Source: Polytrichum commune (taxonomy: Eukaryota; Streptophyta; Polytrichopsida; Polytrichales; Polytrichaceae). Taken from it: 64,000 nt of DNA. Position 1 is the first letter of the stretch; each line of letters starts with the position of its first letter. The stretch is taken from positions 22,320,001 to 22,384,000 of the forward strand of contig OX485804.1 of the NCBI GenBank assembly GCA_950295325.1. The letters run 5' to 3'. This document shows, in pieces, positions 1 through 14,100 of the stretch. Both the position numbers and the translations under genes were made by a program. The notes beneath the pieces were generated by a model. The model was not told where the DNA came from. It did no database searches and was given only the letters and a program-made list of their open reading frames with translations.

Positions 1-520
1 TAACTTCAAGACTAATTAGTCTTGGCTCTTCACCTTGAAACCTTGTAGACACACGTGTTCCTCTCTTGCTTCCCACACACCCACACTTATAACACATGAG
101 GTGCCAAGGAGCACGAAGGAAAGAGAGAGAGGGGCAAGTGAGGGTTATATAGTTAGGTGAAAGGGAGGAGGTGAGCACCCCCAAGGCTCAAGATAAGCTT
201 TTTGATCATTTCCTACTTTGTAGGCTCTCATCCTATCCTTTAAGCCTTCAACTCTTAAACCAACAACATAGATCCTAATTCAAACATTTAATTCAAGGAG
301 CTACCCTTGGTTCACCACACACTATGCTCACCTAACTAATGAACTTTCTTCACACCGCTAAACTTCTAATCAACCACTCCACACAAGCCTAAGGCCTAAA
401 CATAACTTACTCAAGTCTCACTCTTTTTATATTTTTGTGAATAATCATAAAACATCAAAACATAACTTCTAATGGTTTCAAAGGGTTAAGAACACATGTG
501 GGCACTATTTTGGGCTCACA
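1..520 (-). repeat. LTR-like repeat, left copy of element 1 (truncated by window edge)
   Basis: Read on the minus strand this block begins TGTGAGCCCAAAATAG at 520, a typical plant LTR start. The same sequence recurs at about 1880-2148 and 20060-20624. Shared segments include a purine-rich run near 120-175, a CTCACTCTTTTTATA block near 418 and the terminal GGGCTCACA. The other end lies outside the window. No coding potential is seen. The LTR identity is inferred from the repeated termini and their spacing; no target-site duplication could be checked. Confidence 0.55.
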
Positions 521-1879
521 TACGTCGTAGTCCGGGTGAAGGCTTCGGCTCGCATGATTGTAGTTTTACTTACCCAACCGGGGAGTATGTCACCCCTTAC
601 ACCATCACATAGATATATTTCGTATCCCTTTATTCCCAATGTCACAATATGCGAGCATTCAAAATTGCCCCCTGTCTTAACATGTGGATTACAAACTCCT
701 AGTTTAAATAGAGGATTTTCCTACCCTTAACAATCCCTACACCACAATGGAGGTAAGCTCTCCAATTTCCTTCCCTCCCTTCATCCTATGATTAACAAAA
801 CCCTTCCTAACTAAGTATGCCTACTAGCCTTTAATCTGCCCTTAGTTATGAATAACGTCCCCCTCCACATTGGTTCAGTACCCCAGGGGTTACAGTTATG
901 GTTGACTGGTCCCCTCCCCTGGAACGCCCTTCAAAACAGCACTACTGCAGTCCCAGGGCCAAGCCCTCGACTGTCCCCTGTTTTCTGTAGCTGCCCTATG
1001 TTGGTTCAAGCTGAGCTCGTCCTAGGCCAAACTGCAGTCCCCGTAAGGCCATCCTCACGAATCCCCCCTTCGCAGCTCCTTGCTGAATCCATCAACAATC
1101 TGCGAGGGCCCACCTCCTTCCTGCCACCCTGATTGCATTCCATCCTCCCCGATTGCAGCACTGGTCTTAGCCTCACCCCTGCCATCAGCATATTTGCTCC
1201 GTTAATGTGGCCTTCCTGGTCCATCAGATTACACCTGATTCCAGCTCCTTCACTCTGCCCTGAGAACACTAATCCAGCGATTCAATTGAGTCCAGCGCCT
1301 CTTAGCGCTACCGCAGATGCCGCATCCCGCTCTCCCTACTGAGATTCGGGTAGTGGATTCAAATTCGACAATGCTCTCCCTGTCCTCTACCCACTCACAT
1401 AGTTATAAATCTGACCTTCGCAATCCACCGCTTCTGTGGCAATTCGGTGTTGTGGCCCATGTCACATTCCACCCAGCTGCAGTATCCCGATTCGGTTGGC
1501 GACAACCGGCACTGATGCAACCGCTTCCGCTCTTTAGCTCGGAGCTTCGGGAGCTCATCTGAACCGCCGTCAACCAGCGTCCTCTCCTCCCAATGTTGCC
1601 CCTTTCTCGTCCAACATTACTACCTCAAGCTGCCAGGGACGACATCAATTTCTCAGATTCGCCCAGTTCCTTCACCCGTCCGAGGACAGGCTCTCCTCTC
1701 CCCTGTTGAGCTCTTCCCTGCCACACCAGCTCGTCCTAGCCACACACAGAGCGAATACCGAAACACCCAGCAACCGTTGAGCCATCCCCGACCCCGGAAT
1801 TCTCTAGGGTCACCAGTGTGCCCATCCAAACCAATCACTACCTAATCCTAAAATGGTTAATAAAACCAGCTGCCGGTCT
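521..1879 (-). mobile_element. Internal region of a small non-autonomous LTR-like element
   Basis: This stretch lies between two LTR-like copies in the same orientation. It is richer in C than its surroundings, especially 840-1820. It holds short open frames (for example 848-1132) that match no family I know. No gag, protease, reverse transcriptase or integrase motif is visible on either strand, so it resembles a LARD or TRIM-type element. The block GTAGTCCGGGTGA at about 528 recurs as CTAGTCCGGGTGA at about 19403, on the equivalent side of the second copy. That supports a common element structure. Confidence 0.4.
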
Positions 1880-2148
1880 CACTCCCTTGCCCAAAGCCTA
1901 CCCTTTCCATAGCCAATTCAACCCCCTAATACTAAGTTCTTAACCTTAAATCCTTTTACCTTACTTTCTATTGTTACTAAAACCTCACAACACACAAGCA
2001 CGCTATGTCATCGTTAACTCAAGTACGATCCAAGCTTGAGGCTTGCACTTTTTTTTAGTTTTTGTGAATAGCAATCATAAAAGAAAACATCAAGTCCTAA
2101 AAACCCTTAAGGTTTAACACACATGTGAGCATTGTTTTTGGGCTCACA
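1880..2148 (-). repeat. LTR-like repeat, right copy of element 1
   Basis: The last ~100 bases align well with the end of the 1-520 copy: a T-run, TTTTTGTGAATA, AATCATAAAA, ACACATGTG and the terminal GGGCTCACA. Farther left the match weakens, so the left edge is approximate. Divergence between the two copies indicates an old insertion. Confidence 0.5.
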
Positions 2149-5100
2149 GGGTGAGTTTCCCGTATAAGCCACTCACACACCGGATTCTAGTGTGAATAAG
2201 GACAAACCCACTCAAATGCAGAGGGAATTTGGTGAGGTAGGGTTCGTGTGTGCCAACTAGCGACTCCCATCTTCTCAAATCCATGCCCACCTACCAACCT
2301 CCTCCTCCCAATTACCAAGGATGGAATTCAAGACCATCATTGGTTCGCTCGAGTCTTCAACCAGTCTTAGTCCTTCGGTGACCAACACTTATAGGTTAAA
2401 GATTCTTTAGTGGGAGCATGGAAATTTAGCGACATGTGTCCAAGGCCCTCCACATTCTAGCGGACTTCCAAAATGTGATTGGATTAAATGTGATTATGTG
2501 TCCAATTAAGGAAGCTAACCGAATTAGCCTCGTCTACCTTAATGTTGAAAGGCCTTATGTGGTTGGAACATGATGGTTTGAAAAAACAATTTACTAGTTA
2601 TTGAAATCAATGTCATATGGTACTTTATGTTAGTGTGTTTGTTTTCTAATGACATTTCTCATGCATATAAGTTCACAAGTATTGTCATCCCAACTTGGTA
2701 TATTTTGCATAAGTTATTATCATGGATGAATGAAACTTGGATGAAAATCACTTAGTAAGTGATAGGAATTGCGACGTTGTAAATCTATAATGCCTGAATT
2801 TTGTACAAAGGAATTAGTTTCGGGCACACTACACGGACAGTTTACAATCGGTATAAGCAAGAAAAGAAAAAAGAATTGGTGACACTGATTACACTATTTA
2901 GTGTAATTCAAGCCCATGCGGTCCTAACCTATTGCACTTGTGCCTATGAATTGATGTCCCAAGTCATCCCTGAATTGTTTACTCAACATATTGTCAAGTC
3001 ACCAGCCAAAAGTTTTGAAACGTTGAAACATCGATTGTGAGAATGTCCACTCGCCTAGACCTGTAGGTTACCAAGATGTAAATATGATTATCAAAAAAGG
3101 TGTTTTTTATGCATGGCAAGGTTGACTCAATTCTCTAACATCCACACAAACTTATTAAATATGTGGGTGTTATTTGGTTCCTCTTCTCAATCGGACCCCT
3201 ATATTTGATTGGTATGTGGTTTGGTGAGGATCAAAGAGAAATCACCATAAAGGCACATGTTGAAAAAACAACAGACTACATCTTCGAATATTATGAACTA
3301 CTCTACACTCAACAATGAACACACTTAAGAAGACCTATGTGTTAAGTCAAGGAGTCCACAAATGTGCACCTCAATAAACATAACCAAATCAAGGGAGATT
3401 CGATTTCAACACGATTTCTTCTAATGCTTCATCGTAGATTTGCTAATGCAACACAAGTTTCGTTGTGTAAATCCAAGCGGTAGAAGTTGGAGAACATGAA
3501 AAAAGAACCAAATAACACCCACAATAGTACCTTACTCAAACATTCAAAACAAGTTTCCGGATGATGTCGTGTGTAGACTCCCATGGAGATTTCGAAATTC
3601 CACAATCTATTTTAAGAACCCAAACTCACGCAGCCATAAGTGAATGGCAGTCATGTGCCCATATGTGAAGGTTAAGAGAAAGCTAACTTAATGTGAGTTT
3701 TGGATGGAGTTAAGGTATCACGTGAGAGCAAAGAATGGAGTTATGATACATGGAGTTATGGCACATGTGCAAGTTAGTACTTGCTTTCGGTAACAATTTG
3801 CCATGATGTGTAGAGAGCGGGAATTGCATACGAGTGTACCTTTCATTCATGCAACATAAAAGCACTAAAATAGTGTGCAACCCGGAAGTTTTTATTTTCA
3901 GTTGATATGGCACGAGAGTCTATCTTGAAATTGTTAAATTAGTCTTTTGTCCAAGTGATTTGAGATGAATCGGACACAAACCTATAGGGGGTCAGATTTT
4001 TAATGTTGGATGGATGAGAGGTGTGGAATTATATGAGAGTTACTCCCTCTCTCCATGATGTGCCATTGCAATAATCAATGACCCACTCCAACATCCGCAA
4101 CCAATACATAACCCAAAACCAACACTATGTACCAAAATCATACATTTGAAGCCCCCAAATGGATGATTGTGGTACATAGAGTTGATTTTAGGACTAGAGC
4201 TTTGTGATGTCTACAATGTAGATAATCTTTGGGACAATGAAAACATAGTCACCACTTCAATAATATGATTTTTCTATTTGAAGATAATTTAATCCCAAAT
4301 GAAGATTGTTTCTACTGGAGCCCTTTCATCCAAGATCAGTGAGTTTATGTGGATGTAAAAGCAGGGGCCCATGGCAGAGAAATGTGTTATAATAAAGTTT
4401 CCATGAATATTTTTTGGGGGGTTGTAGATACAATGGCGGCTCCTTTTTATTACATACTAACGTTATACTTTGAAACCATAGTAGAAAAGACGGTTGTTTG
4501 CAACATTCTCTTAATTCTCTTGCACCTTGGTTTTGGAATGGTTTGGGTTGTAGTCAGTTAAAGAAATTCAAAACATGCAGGATTATATTGTTGACATAGA
4601 GAGTTACAAGGAGAGTGGTCACAAAATCTATAAAGAATGTAAAAAGTGCCAGCTTCAATTTTCAATAGTAATTAGACATCAATTTCTCAAATGTTGCATG
4701 TTTTTTAATTTGTTCCCCTCTCATTCTAGTGCATTTTGTCCTCCTCCAATTGCACCCATGTTTAATTTTGGAAGAAAAAAAACAATCATAGAGTCCTCCT
4801 TGAACTATAAGAGCTAGAATCTTGTAAGGAAAAGCAAAAGGGACATCAACAACAAAGAACCAACTTGTTGGAAAGAAAGAACAAAAAAGATGAAGAAAAT
4901 CAACATGAAGGATGTGATTGAGGTTGGCAACCTCTAATGAAAAGAAGAGGATATAGCAAAAATCAAGTGAAAAATATTTTGAAGTGCAAACCCTAATTGC
5001 TATTCGAGGCGAGACAGACAAGGAATATGCAAAAATTACAAACAAATAAGGTACAAAATTTATAATATAATTCAAATTTTTATACAAAAAATGAATGTGG

Positions 5101-8100
5101 TCATTGAGGTTGTATGAAGGCCGTATGATAAGGTCATACAAAGCTTTAGTTCATAACCAATATGCCCCCCTCCCAAAACACAAAGAGTCGCAGCCGCGAG
5201 GGTTTTAAGTTTAGTTTCTATATTAAGTTTTTCCTGCATACAAGAGGACCTTAACCCTCGTTTCTTTCATCTAAAGTTTTTCCTTCTCCTCTATTTAACC
5301 AACAATCCATCTCATAATTCCGTCCTTACCTACTCACATTGCCCTTATATATAACATTCTCCTTAACTCAATTTTAATGTTTTATGTAGATCTTAACTCA
5401 TTAATCAAACTACATACTTGATTGGTAGCTGCAATCAAGGGTTTCAAATGTTCTTAGTTATCATGCAAGAAAAATACAAATCCATTTTCAAATGATACAA
5501 GACCTATAAGAGGATTAATAAATTTTTATAAATTGATAAAAAAAATATTAATATAGATGGTTCAATAAAGTGAATGAATGACATGGCAGAAGGGTAATTG
5601 TGTGTAACCAAATCCTTGTAAGTATTAAAAAATCATGCAAAGAAGATGTCATTCCATCTACACATACTTCATGTCAAATAACTATTGTTATACCACCAAA
5701 TGTCACACCATCAAATCTTGTATCTTTAAAATTATTAAATTGTTAAATTGAAAAAAATTGAGAAAAAATTGAAAGTTCAATACATCAAGTTCTTAATAAT
5801 TATGGGTTCCTCATATATCCTTCCAAAAATCCAAAAAAATCTCGAAGCATAATTTTTTTAATTTTTAATGCTCTCCTAGATAATTTTTTTTTTACTCTAT
5901 ATGTCTCACTACCATTATCTATAATTGTGATGCTCAAAAGTTTTCATAGCTTGTTCTTCCACAAACTTTTGGCCAATAATTTATGCATCACTATGGCCTC
6001 ATACAGAATGTCATTTGTCTTCTCAAATTTTCTTAATAATTTTTTTTCTACATCATTTATTCCATCTACATTAGAGCAATTTCCTAGTTAGAATGAAGTC
6101 CAACTTTTTCCCTCCATAATTCAATATTTTCTTGTATTTGTCCCTTGCTTACTCTTCCAATTAATTTATTTTCTACTTTACCAATCGATTCATCTTCAAT
6201 CTTTGTCGTTGTTAATAATGTATCAACTGTGCAATATTAATGCAAGTTGCTACAATATTGGACATGTTCCTCAAAGATACTGCAGATTGTTTGTTTATCA
6301 GCCTCTCATTTTTCAAAATCCCAAATGCCCCTTCGATACATATGCCGATTGAAGACTGTATAAAACTCTAATTTGCATCATTCCCGGATAATGCAACCTT
6401 TCCACTTTTAAATGAAAAATACACATCAAAGGCCTCACTGGACACGCAACATATAATATTTACAATTTAAGAAAAAAAGACATATACACAAAAATGTTCC
6501 ATTCCAATTTGTGGCTACATCATAATAACTTCAAACCAAAATTCATAACATTCTTCAATGAGATTTACATGTCTGCTTTTTGGAAAATCATGGTAGATCG
6601 AGGTTTTTATGGATGCTAGTATCTCCAAAACTTTTAGTTTGAATCTGTAGTGTGCAAGAAGGAGAGATCCATGTTATACTAACAAAAAGAGGGATAATTG
6701 CTTTCATTCGTTGAAAAATGTTATGGTAAGTTCTTAATATAAACGTAAGCAGACTAATTCAATTATCATAATGTGACATCTACCTAGATTTAACTTTAAG
6801 TGGGATGTGATTACATGGCAATCTAACACTAGACACCAAACATACACGTGTTAAAAAGAGATTGAACTATGTGTTCCAAATTGTTAACCATTCTAGACTC
6901 AATAATTAACATCATTAAGAGTGATGGAAGGGACTACTACTGTACTACATGATCATCTGATACGAAAGAAAATCTTCACTATGATAATGAATAACACACT
7001 CATATGAACCTCAAAAATCATGCAAAAAATGGCTATAACCATGAATTGGATTTTCTAATGGTCTCACAATAAAGTAGATGGGTCTTTAATGGTTACTTTT
7101 TTTCCAACTAGCCCACTTCTCCTAGGATATGAAACAGACCATTATATAGTACAAGACGCTTAAGAAATTCAAATTGAGGTTGCAACCACTTTCCCCATAA
7201 TTTCAGTGTCCTGGGCTAATATGGAAATTCCAACAAACATTTCTTTATTTTAAAAAACAAATTAACTGAGCACATTGTAGGTGTGCACATGGCTTGCCAC
7301 TAGTTAGTTATCCAAATATCGAATTTGTCGCAAACAATCAAATATATGATCATGTGCATGATAAAAAAAATGCAATGCAATCAATCAAAAAGCCACCGGA
7401 AATTTCTAATCGATGTTGTTGTCGTTGTCTCCCACCACTTGAAGTTCTTGACCTACCCCAAAAAACAAAACCCGGGGTTTAACAACAATTATGGAACATT
7501 ATCCATTTGGTGCAATGTAAAGTGTCCATGCATGCATGTAGACTTTACATTCACTTGCATTACTTGCTCCATTCATCCCCTCCACCGTTAGGCTTTAATG
7601 CGAAGACTTGGAACTTGGACGGTCTCAACCTTTCTCTAACATACACACGAGAGACTTAAGACTTGAGAGGCCTTTAAAGTATACATGGCACACTAAACCT
7701 CCGTATTAGTCATAAGTAGCATTGCATGCACGAAGTTTGGTGGCACAAAGTACTAGACGGATCTTAAAGTATTTATGACAATAGAGGGACATGGAGTAAA
7801 CTTGGGAAATTTGACTTTTGGCATAGAAGGTGGGTGGGTGGTGGGGAGGGGGGGGGGGGGGTTAGACATGCTTCATTGAGAGACCAATACATATATATGT
7901 ACGAGCGGTGAACACGTGAAGGTATTAAAACGAAAGGAACCTTGTTCATGTATAGCAAGCGGTTATGGAGAATGTCTTGGTTGGTTATGTTTTCATCCAC
8001 GAGTACGTGTTAATCTTGTCCGGCCAAGCATTTGTGGTGTCTTCATAAACTCATCCATCATTAGGAAAGTGAAAACGCAACGAACTATTATACAACATGA

Positions 8101-10020
8101 ACATGTTTATTCTAAGACAACCCGGGTCCGAAATTAGCATCAGTTACCGTACTTCAAGTCTAATAAAATCTTAATTGACTCTACCAATCAGTGTTTGTTA
8201 CCTTTCAAAGTTACGCAACGCTATAACCATTTATTGAGAATGTAATATTGTACCAAGCAAAGTCGTTCATGTTTTATAATGTCCAAACAACCTATTGAGC
8301 TTTCGTTAGTAAAAATTGGTATCCCGAGTAAGATGTCATTGCACTGCATAACTCCGATTAGTAACATGCACTAATTGGGATAATCAGTGTAGTTGAAATG
8401 AATAGATCCTCGACCTTGTAGGAAGATTCATTTTTTTCTTCCCATTCTTGTTCTATTGTATCCTCTTCGTGCATGATGAATAATGGGGTTACATGGACAC
8501 CACAAAGCCCAAGCCCAAGCCCATTCATCGAGTATTGTCCTATCCCACCAACACAAGTTGTTTTATTTTGTGGAAGTTGGGTCGAGGTTGTTGAGGCAAA
8601 TGGTACGTTGGATAAGATTATTCTATAGCTGCTTCAAGGTACTCCCTTCTGTGTTTCAAGATAAGGCTCACTCACCCACGACAACCACTTTATTGTTCTC
8701 CCCCTTTAGTATGACACGTTTGGGAAACACAAAAAAAAAGTCGTATTATCAAAGTGTCCTCTTCTCATTAATATGAAAAATGGTGTAAAGTTGTTGTATT
8801 ATTGAGGGAACACGAAACCATAAGTGATTTGAGTTTTGAAATATATACAACAAGTTTAAGCAATACATATGGTATGAAATAATAACTTATATCTCCAAAC
8901 AAATACAACTATTCTCAATAACTCTTGAAATAGGAGTCCAAAGATCTCGGGTGTTGCCTACCCAAGTTAGCAACTGCCATCTTATCTAGGTTTTCTACTC
9001 ATTTTTCAAATCTAATAATTACAATAACACCAAAATATAAAAATTTCTCTAATAAGAAACTAGACAACAATTATGCGTGACGTTGAGCAATACTAAGCTT
9101 TACTGTAGGTGGAGCAACATCATGAGTACAAGGCAACATACTAGGCAAGAGGCCACTCTAACCCTAAGCATGTCCATTCTACACTAGCAACCCTAATTAT
9201 CACTAACTTCCCAATGATAAGTGAAGTTCCCAAGTAGTTCCTAAGTGAAAATGGATGCATTTTAGATGTACATAACATAGATGAAAGGAACTTTAGCATT
9301 AACTACCTCTTTAATATGACAAAACAAAGATTCTAAATGTCGCATTATCGAGACAAAGAAGGTTCAAACTTAAATGTTCAAAACTCATCCCACTGTCAGT
9401 AAATGTGAACACGCATTTAATAGATGATCTCGTCTTCGAGCACGAACAGCCGACTAAATGCATTTTCATTCCTCTCCAGATGCACATGATTAGGCTCTTC
9501 AAAATGGTTCATATGACAGGCATTGCATAATGCAATAATGGTGAGTTTGTAAAAAAATTTCACCTTTTATTATTGTTGGAATAATGTTATCTGATGGGGG
9601 ATTTTTTCAATAAAAAGAATCTCTCTTTAGGCAGTTTATCATCAAATTAGGAAACTCAAAATAGAAAACATAATAGATATTCCTTTTTTCATATGCATGA
9701 ACTTGACCAAAACAAATCATTGAAACCAAATAAAATTGTCAATATTGGGATGAACATGCCCACATTTAGATGAAATATGCACTCTCATTTGTATGTGGCG
9801 ACATTGCTCCAATGGTTGTCGGCAATTTAACTATTTTGAAATTTTGAAGGGGTGGAAAAAGAAAAAGAAAAAGAAAAAAGAGTTTATTTAACTGCACCCA
9901 TCACTTGAACACTTGACTTCAGTGCATCCTACCACTATCATTTCTCCACTCATTATGGGAATATCCAAGTCAACTAACATATATCATTTAATCATGTGAA
10001 CCCCCTCAAATTTAACCCCC
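2149..10020. other. Gene-poor AT-rich intergenic DNA with weak dispersed repeats
   Basis: No gene can be supported here on either strand; open frames are short and low in complexity. Three segments have relatives elsewhere in the window. The block at about 3165-3370 resembles 58695-58890 (both contain GGTGAGGATCAAAGA). The block at 6880-7060 resembles 15270-15430 and 18605-18760. The block at 8240-8430 resembles 21615-21800 (ACCAAGC then TGTTTTAT). A poly(G) tract lies at 7843-7861. These look like remnants of unidentified transposons. Confidence 0.6.
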
Positions 10021-11150
10021 AACAATGCATATACATAGATGGCTACTTCATCCTTCCCACCCTTAATGCCAAGGGTCGCATAGAAGGTAACACCGCAAGA
10101 TGAAGAATATACAACCCCCACAACAACATTCAAATATAAGAAGGACTACTTGGCAACCAAAACCTTCTCCAAGCCAAACTCAACGCCATCCTAAGAGTTG
10201 TAGAAACCATAGTGACCTCTTAGCTAGACCCTCACATCTTCATGGATAGCCTCAACAACATATTCCTAATCAACAACCATATCATACGCCCATCCTCACA
10301 ACACTGCCACCCCAACAAACTACTTACAGTGGCAATTGTCCACCGAATTTACCAGACCCCACATAAAACCGTCATCCATAAAGTTAGAGCACACACACGA
10401 ATCACCGGCAATGAGATGGCAAACGTGCTAGCAAACGAAGACACACATGAGGACAAGCCTGGACCCACCCACGCATACATATTGCCCACACCACCCCCTC
10501 CTGGCTAGCGAATCGCCCAACCGTGACACACGACGGAGCTATCCGCAATCTCCCCACATTTGTTTACAAAGAACACCAAACACTAGAAACCTCCACCGCC
10601 AAAAACAAATTCCCTAAAGTGGACAAATGGTTGTCTAACAACCAAATCAATCACAAATTATTCAACCAATCTGAAAAGCCAAAGGCATATCCAATGCCCA
10701 AATCAAACAAACCTTAAAGTTCCAATATGCACAATATAAGTAACCGTAGGAAAAACATCTTCTAGTCCCTCACGTACTTGAACCCGAATTGCACACTATG
10801 CACCACGAACAATAGAGATACATGGCCACACCTCCTATCCACATGCAAGAATTAACGCATAAAATTACTAAGGATCGCCAAACATAATAAAGCAGTACAC
10901 CTCATTGCCCAAACGTTGCAAACCAACAAATTCACCCGATTCTTTACACTTATTAACCCAAGAAAAATCAATGATAAATCCCAAACTCAACAACCTTGGA
11001 ATGGCTACTTGGATGCACATGCACTCAATGACCATGTCAGTGCGTAGCAAAACTAAGACCAGACATCCTATGCATACCAGGAGTACCCAATAATAGCCAA
11101 ACACCAATAAACCCCTCCAACCTTAACCCTAAATACCCATAGGCCAATTG
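10021..11150 (+). pseudogene. Degenerate 3' end of a LINE: RNase H domain and zinc-binding tail
   Basis: The plus-strand frames read as a decayed non-LTR retrotransposon C-terminus. An RNase H start (YIDG then RIEGNTA) lies near 10031-10095. After frameshifts comes a GLLGNQNLLQAKLNAIL segment (about 10145-10195) and then MDSLNNIFLINNH with KVRAHTRITGNEMANVLAN (10242-10508), the typical end of an RNase H fold with the catalytic Asp and the H..GNE.A signature. Farther on, a CTLC...TWPHLLSTC pattern (about 10790-10850) resembles the zinc-binding tail of LINE reverse transcriptases. Stops and frameshifts show it is dead. The upstream reverse transcriptase is not recognisable, consistent with 5' truncation. 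Family assignment is from motif recognition only. Confidence 0.7.
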
Positions 11151-14100
11151 TCAACTATCTAAGACAACCCCTGCCCTCACTCGTAGAGTCCGCCTCCCGA
11201 AAGGGAAGCATAATCCTTTATATTGCATCATGAATAACCATGATCAATACAAGGCTAAATGGGCTCGCATTCACACTAGTCTTTTCTTTTTCTTTTTCTT
11301 TTCTTGGCATTCATTGCATATGTGCTCATAAATCATTGTTTACTATGTATTTACGTCTCCTTCAAAATTCATATCGCTCTATCTATTTGTACAATGCCAC
11401 GTAGAACAATATGGAAACACTACCTATCAATTATGTGTACTTTGTACACCAAACTCAAAGTAATTATCCTTTTGTAAACCCACGTTATACCGTATGGGAT
11501 ATGTTGAGTTCATCCCCGGGAAGCGTCCCCTCTAGAACTCCAATAGTGACAGGTGCCCTTCTTCATTTCAAAATGCAAACTAGATGACCATTTTTCAAAA
11601 TCTAAATTTCAAAAAGTCATTCTTTCAACTAGATGATCATGTTGATACTAGTTCTTATCTCACAAAGACCACTCCGTTACTGTAATGAGTTAGCTAGTAT
11701 GAGCATGTTTGACCCCACCTTGATGTACTTCAAGTCCCATAAGACTTTTGTCTCCCTAGACTTTAAGAATACATTTCATTGGAGACAATTACCAAGCTCT
11801 TATAAGAACCTCTAGGAATCTTTAAACAATCTACTAAAAAGAAAGAAGAAGAAGATTACGAATGTCTTAGTACTTGATATATAAAGTTGTGAGTTCCACA
11901 ACGAGCATGCATTAGAGGTTCATAATGGAAATGTAATCCAAAGAAAATATTAAAGAATTCAAAAACAACCATAAGGGAATTCAACTAAGAGAAAATAATG
12001 ACATTTGATCTACGAGTTTTTGGTACGAATTTGAGGCAAGAGTGCGCCTACGAGTGCGGCTACATGTGTTTAGGGCCAAGTGATCCCGTTAGGATGAATC
12101 CATATAGTTCAATCAAGGCAAGGTGAAATACCTTAGAGAGTTGTTTGGTTCTACATTTTCAAAGCCAAAAGCTAATTTTCACATGGGATATAACATAGTG
12201 TTGACCGATGTGAATTCTTGGGTGGGATCTTCATACCACATATGAACTAATGTGAGTGTAGGAAAGGCAATTGTTTGAGGCATTAGCATACATAGTATAC
12301 ATAAGCAAGAGGCATTGTTTTTCTCTAGTGATTATATATTAAAAATGGCTATTAGAAGTTTTAGACTTTTAGATAGTTGTACAAAAGGTGCCCATGTTTA
12401 TAATTTCTTGATAATTGATATGCTAGTGGAGGCATTTATCACATTATATTGAAAGTTTTAGTACAAATACATGAGCCCGTCGTTTACCCTATCGTTAGTA
12501 CGTATACATTTTTTCTCTATAAAATTCTTGTATAGAAGGGGTTTAATTTCATAGTCAACCACACACGTCGTTTAGGCTTCCAATGAAGAGTCCACCCCCC
12601 CCCCCTTCATGGTGTAAATGGCATGTGGGAAAAAGACATAAAATAAAATCCATAGTGTTGAACCAGATAGCGCCCTATGAAATTCAAATGTGTCCCAAAA
12701 GCCCTATCCTAGCTTTAAACAATAACATGTGTTTGAGCTACATACTTTCGTTTATAGTTAATTGTGTCAAAGCGACCTTACCTAGGATTAACTCATTTAG
12801 CAAAGTGCATTTTGAAGTTGGTTACATATCTTAATGTTTATGAAGATATTGGACGTAAGTGCCCTCAATGGAGTGAACTTACTTGGTATGTTTATCATCA
12901 GTCTTCAAATGCATGTTTAAAAACAACGCATAAGATTTGGATTGCAAAAAAATTTATAATCAATTCATAGGAAGGTTAAATGGGTTTTTGTCCCATTAAA
13001 TTAGTTAAATTGCATCCCAAAAATCTTTACCGACTCTAGTGCAACAAAGTTAGCGAATTAAAAGACATACAATCATACACCTAAATGGTGGTTGAAGGTA
13101 TTGCATAGAAATGCATGTTGCATTCTTCACTTACTTGATAGTATTTGCACCATGATTTCAACTTATTTTCCCGATTGAAGAATCCCGTTAGCAAAATGAA
13201 CTTGTTTTAAAACGAGTTTTTATTTTTTCAAGGAATGACAAAAGATGAAGGTTTTTTTTCTTGTTGTCCTTAGAAGGGCAGGAATAACCATCCATTGTTG
13301 GAGGCGAATCTTGTCTTTCGTCTGCCAGAAACTCTCCGCATTCAACAAATACTTCGGATATAAACAACCACCCAAGATGTCCCCAAGCTCAATTTACACA
13401 TCTCAAGGAAAGAAAGACCCAGCTCGGAACTAAACTCCATTAAGCACGGGTAGATCACTCCATTGTCAATTGAACACCACGTGCGACCAAAAAAAATCTT
13501 CTTTTGGTAAGTTGCACCACCAAAATGGGTTAAAATTTTATCAAATTTTTTTCATGAGTAGATATACACAGTACTTATGACATAGTCAAAAGTGGTAACT
13601 AAATTTGATGATTTGTTTTTTTCATAAAACATACCATTTCTAACTAGAATGACAGAAAATTGAACTAAAACAATTACTAAAAAAATTAAAGATGACTAAA
13701 ATTTTCAAAAAAGTATACAAAAGATACTATCAATGGTTATGTATATGTAGAAAAAATATCATAAATTTTAAAATTATATATGGCATGTAATATAAGGGTA
13801 GCAAACTTTGTCCGCACGTGGTGTCAACTTGACAATGAAGTGACCTCCCCGTGCCATTAAGACCGAGATTAGGAGAAGAAACACTTCACGTTTGTATTTG
13901 TTTTGAATTATGAACACATAAGAAGCAAGTCTAGTCCTCCCTACAAAACTCATAAATTTCCCTATGTGTTTCACTCTCTTCGTGACCTTTTGACATTAAC
14001 TCTATACACACAACAAACAAAAAACTTCTCTCAAAAGCCCATCGGAACTTTCTCGATGATTAAGGGTCAAGTGGTTGTCACCATACTCTCTCTACATGGC

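Noticed and set aside
4662-5141. 159-codon minus-strand frame rich in Phe, Leu and Tyr
   Set aside because: Its content follows from an A-rich, G-poor plus strand; no domain, no splice context and no conserved pattern.
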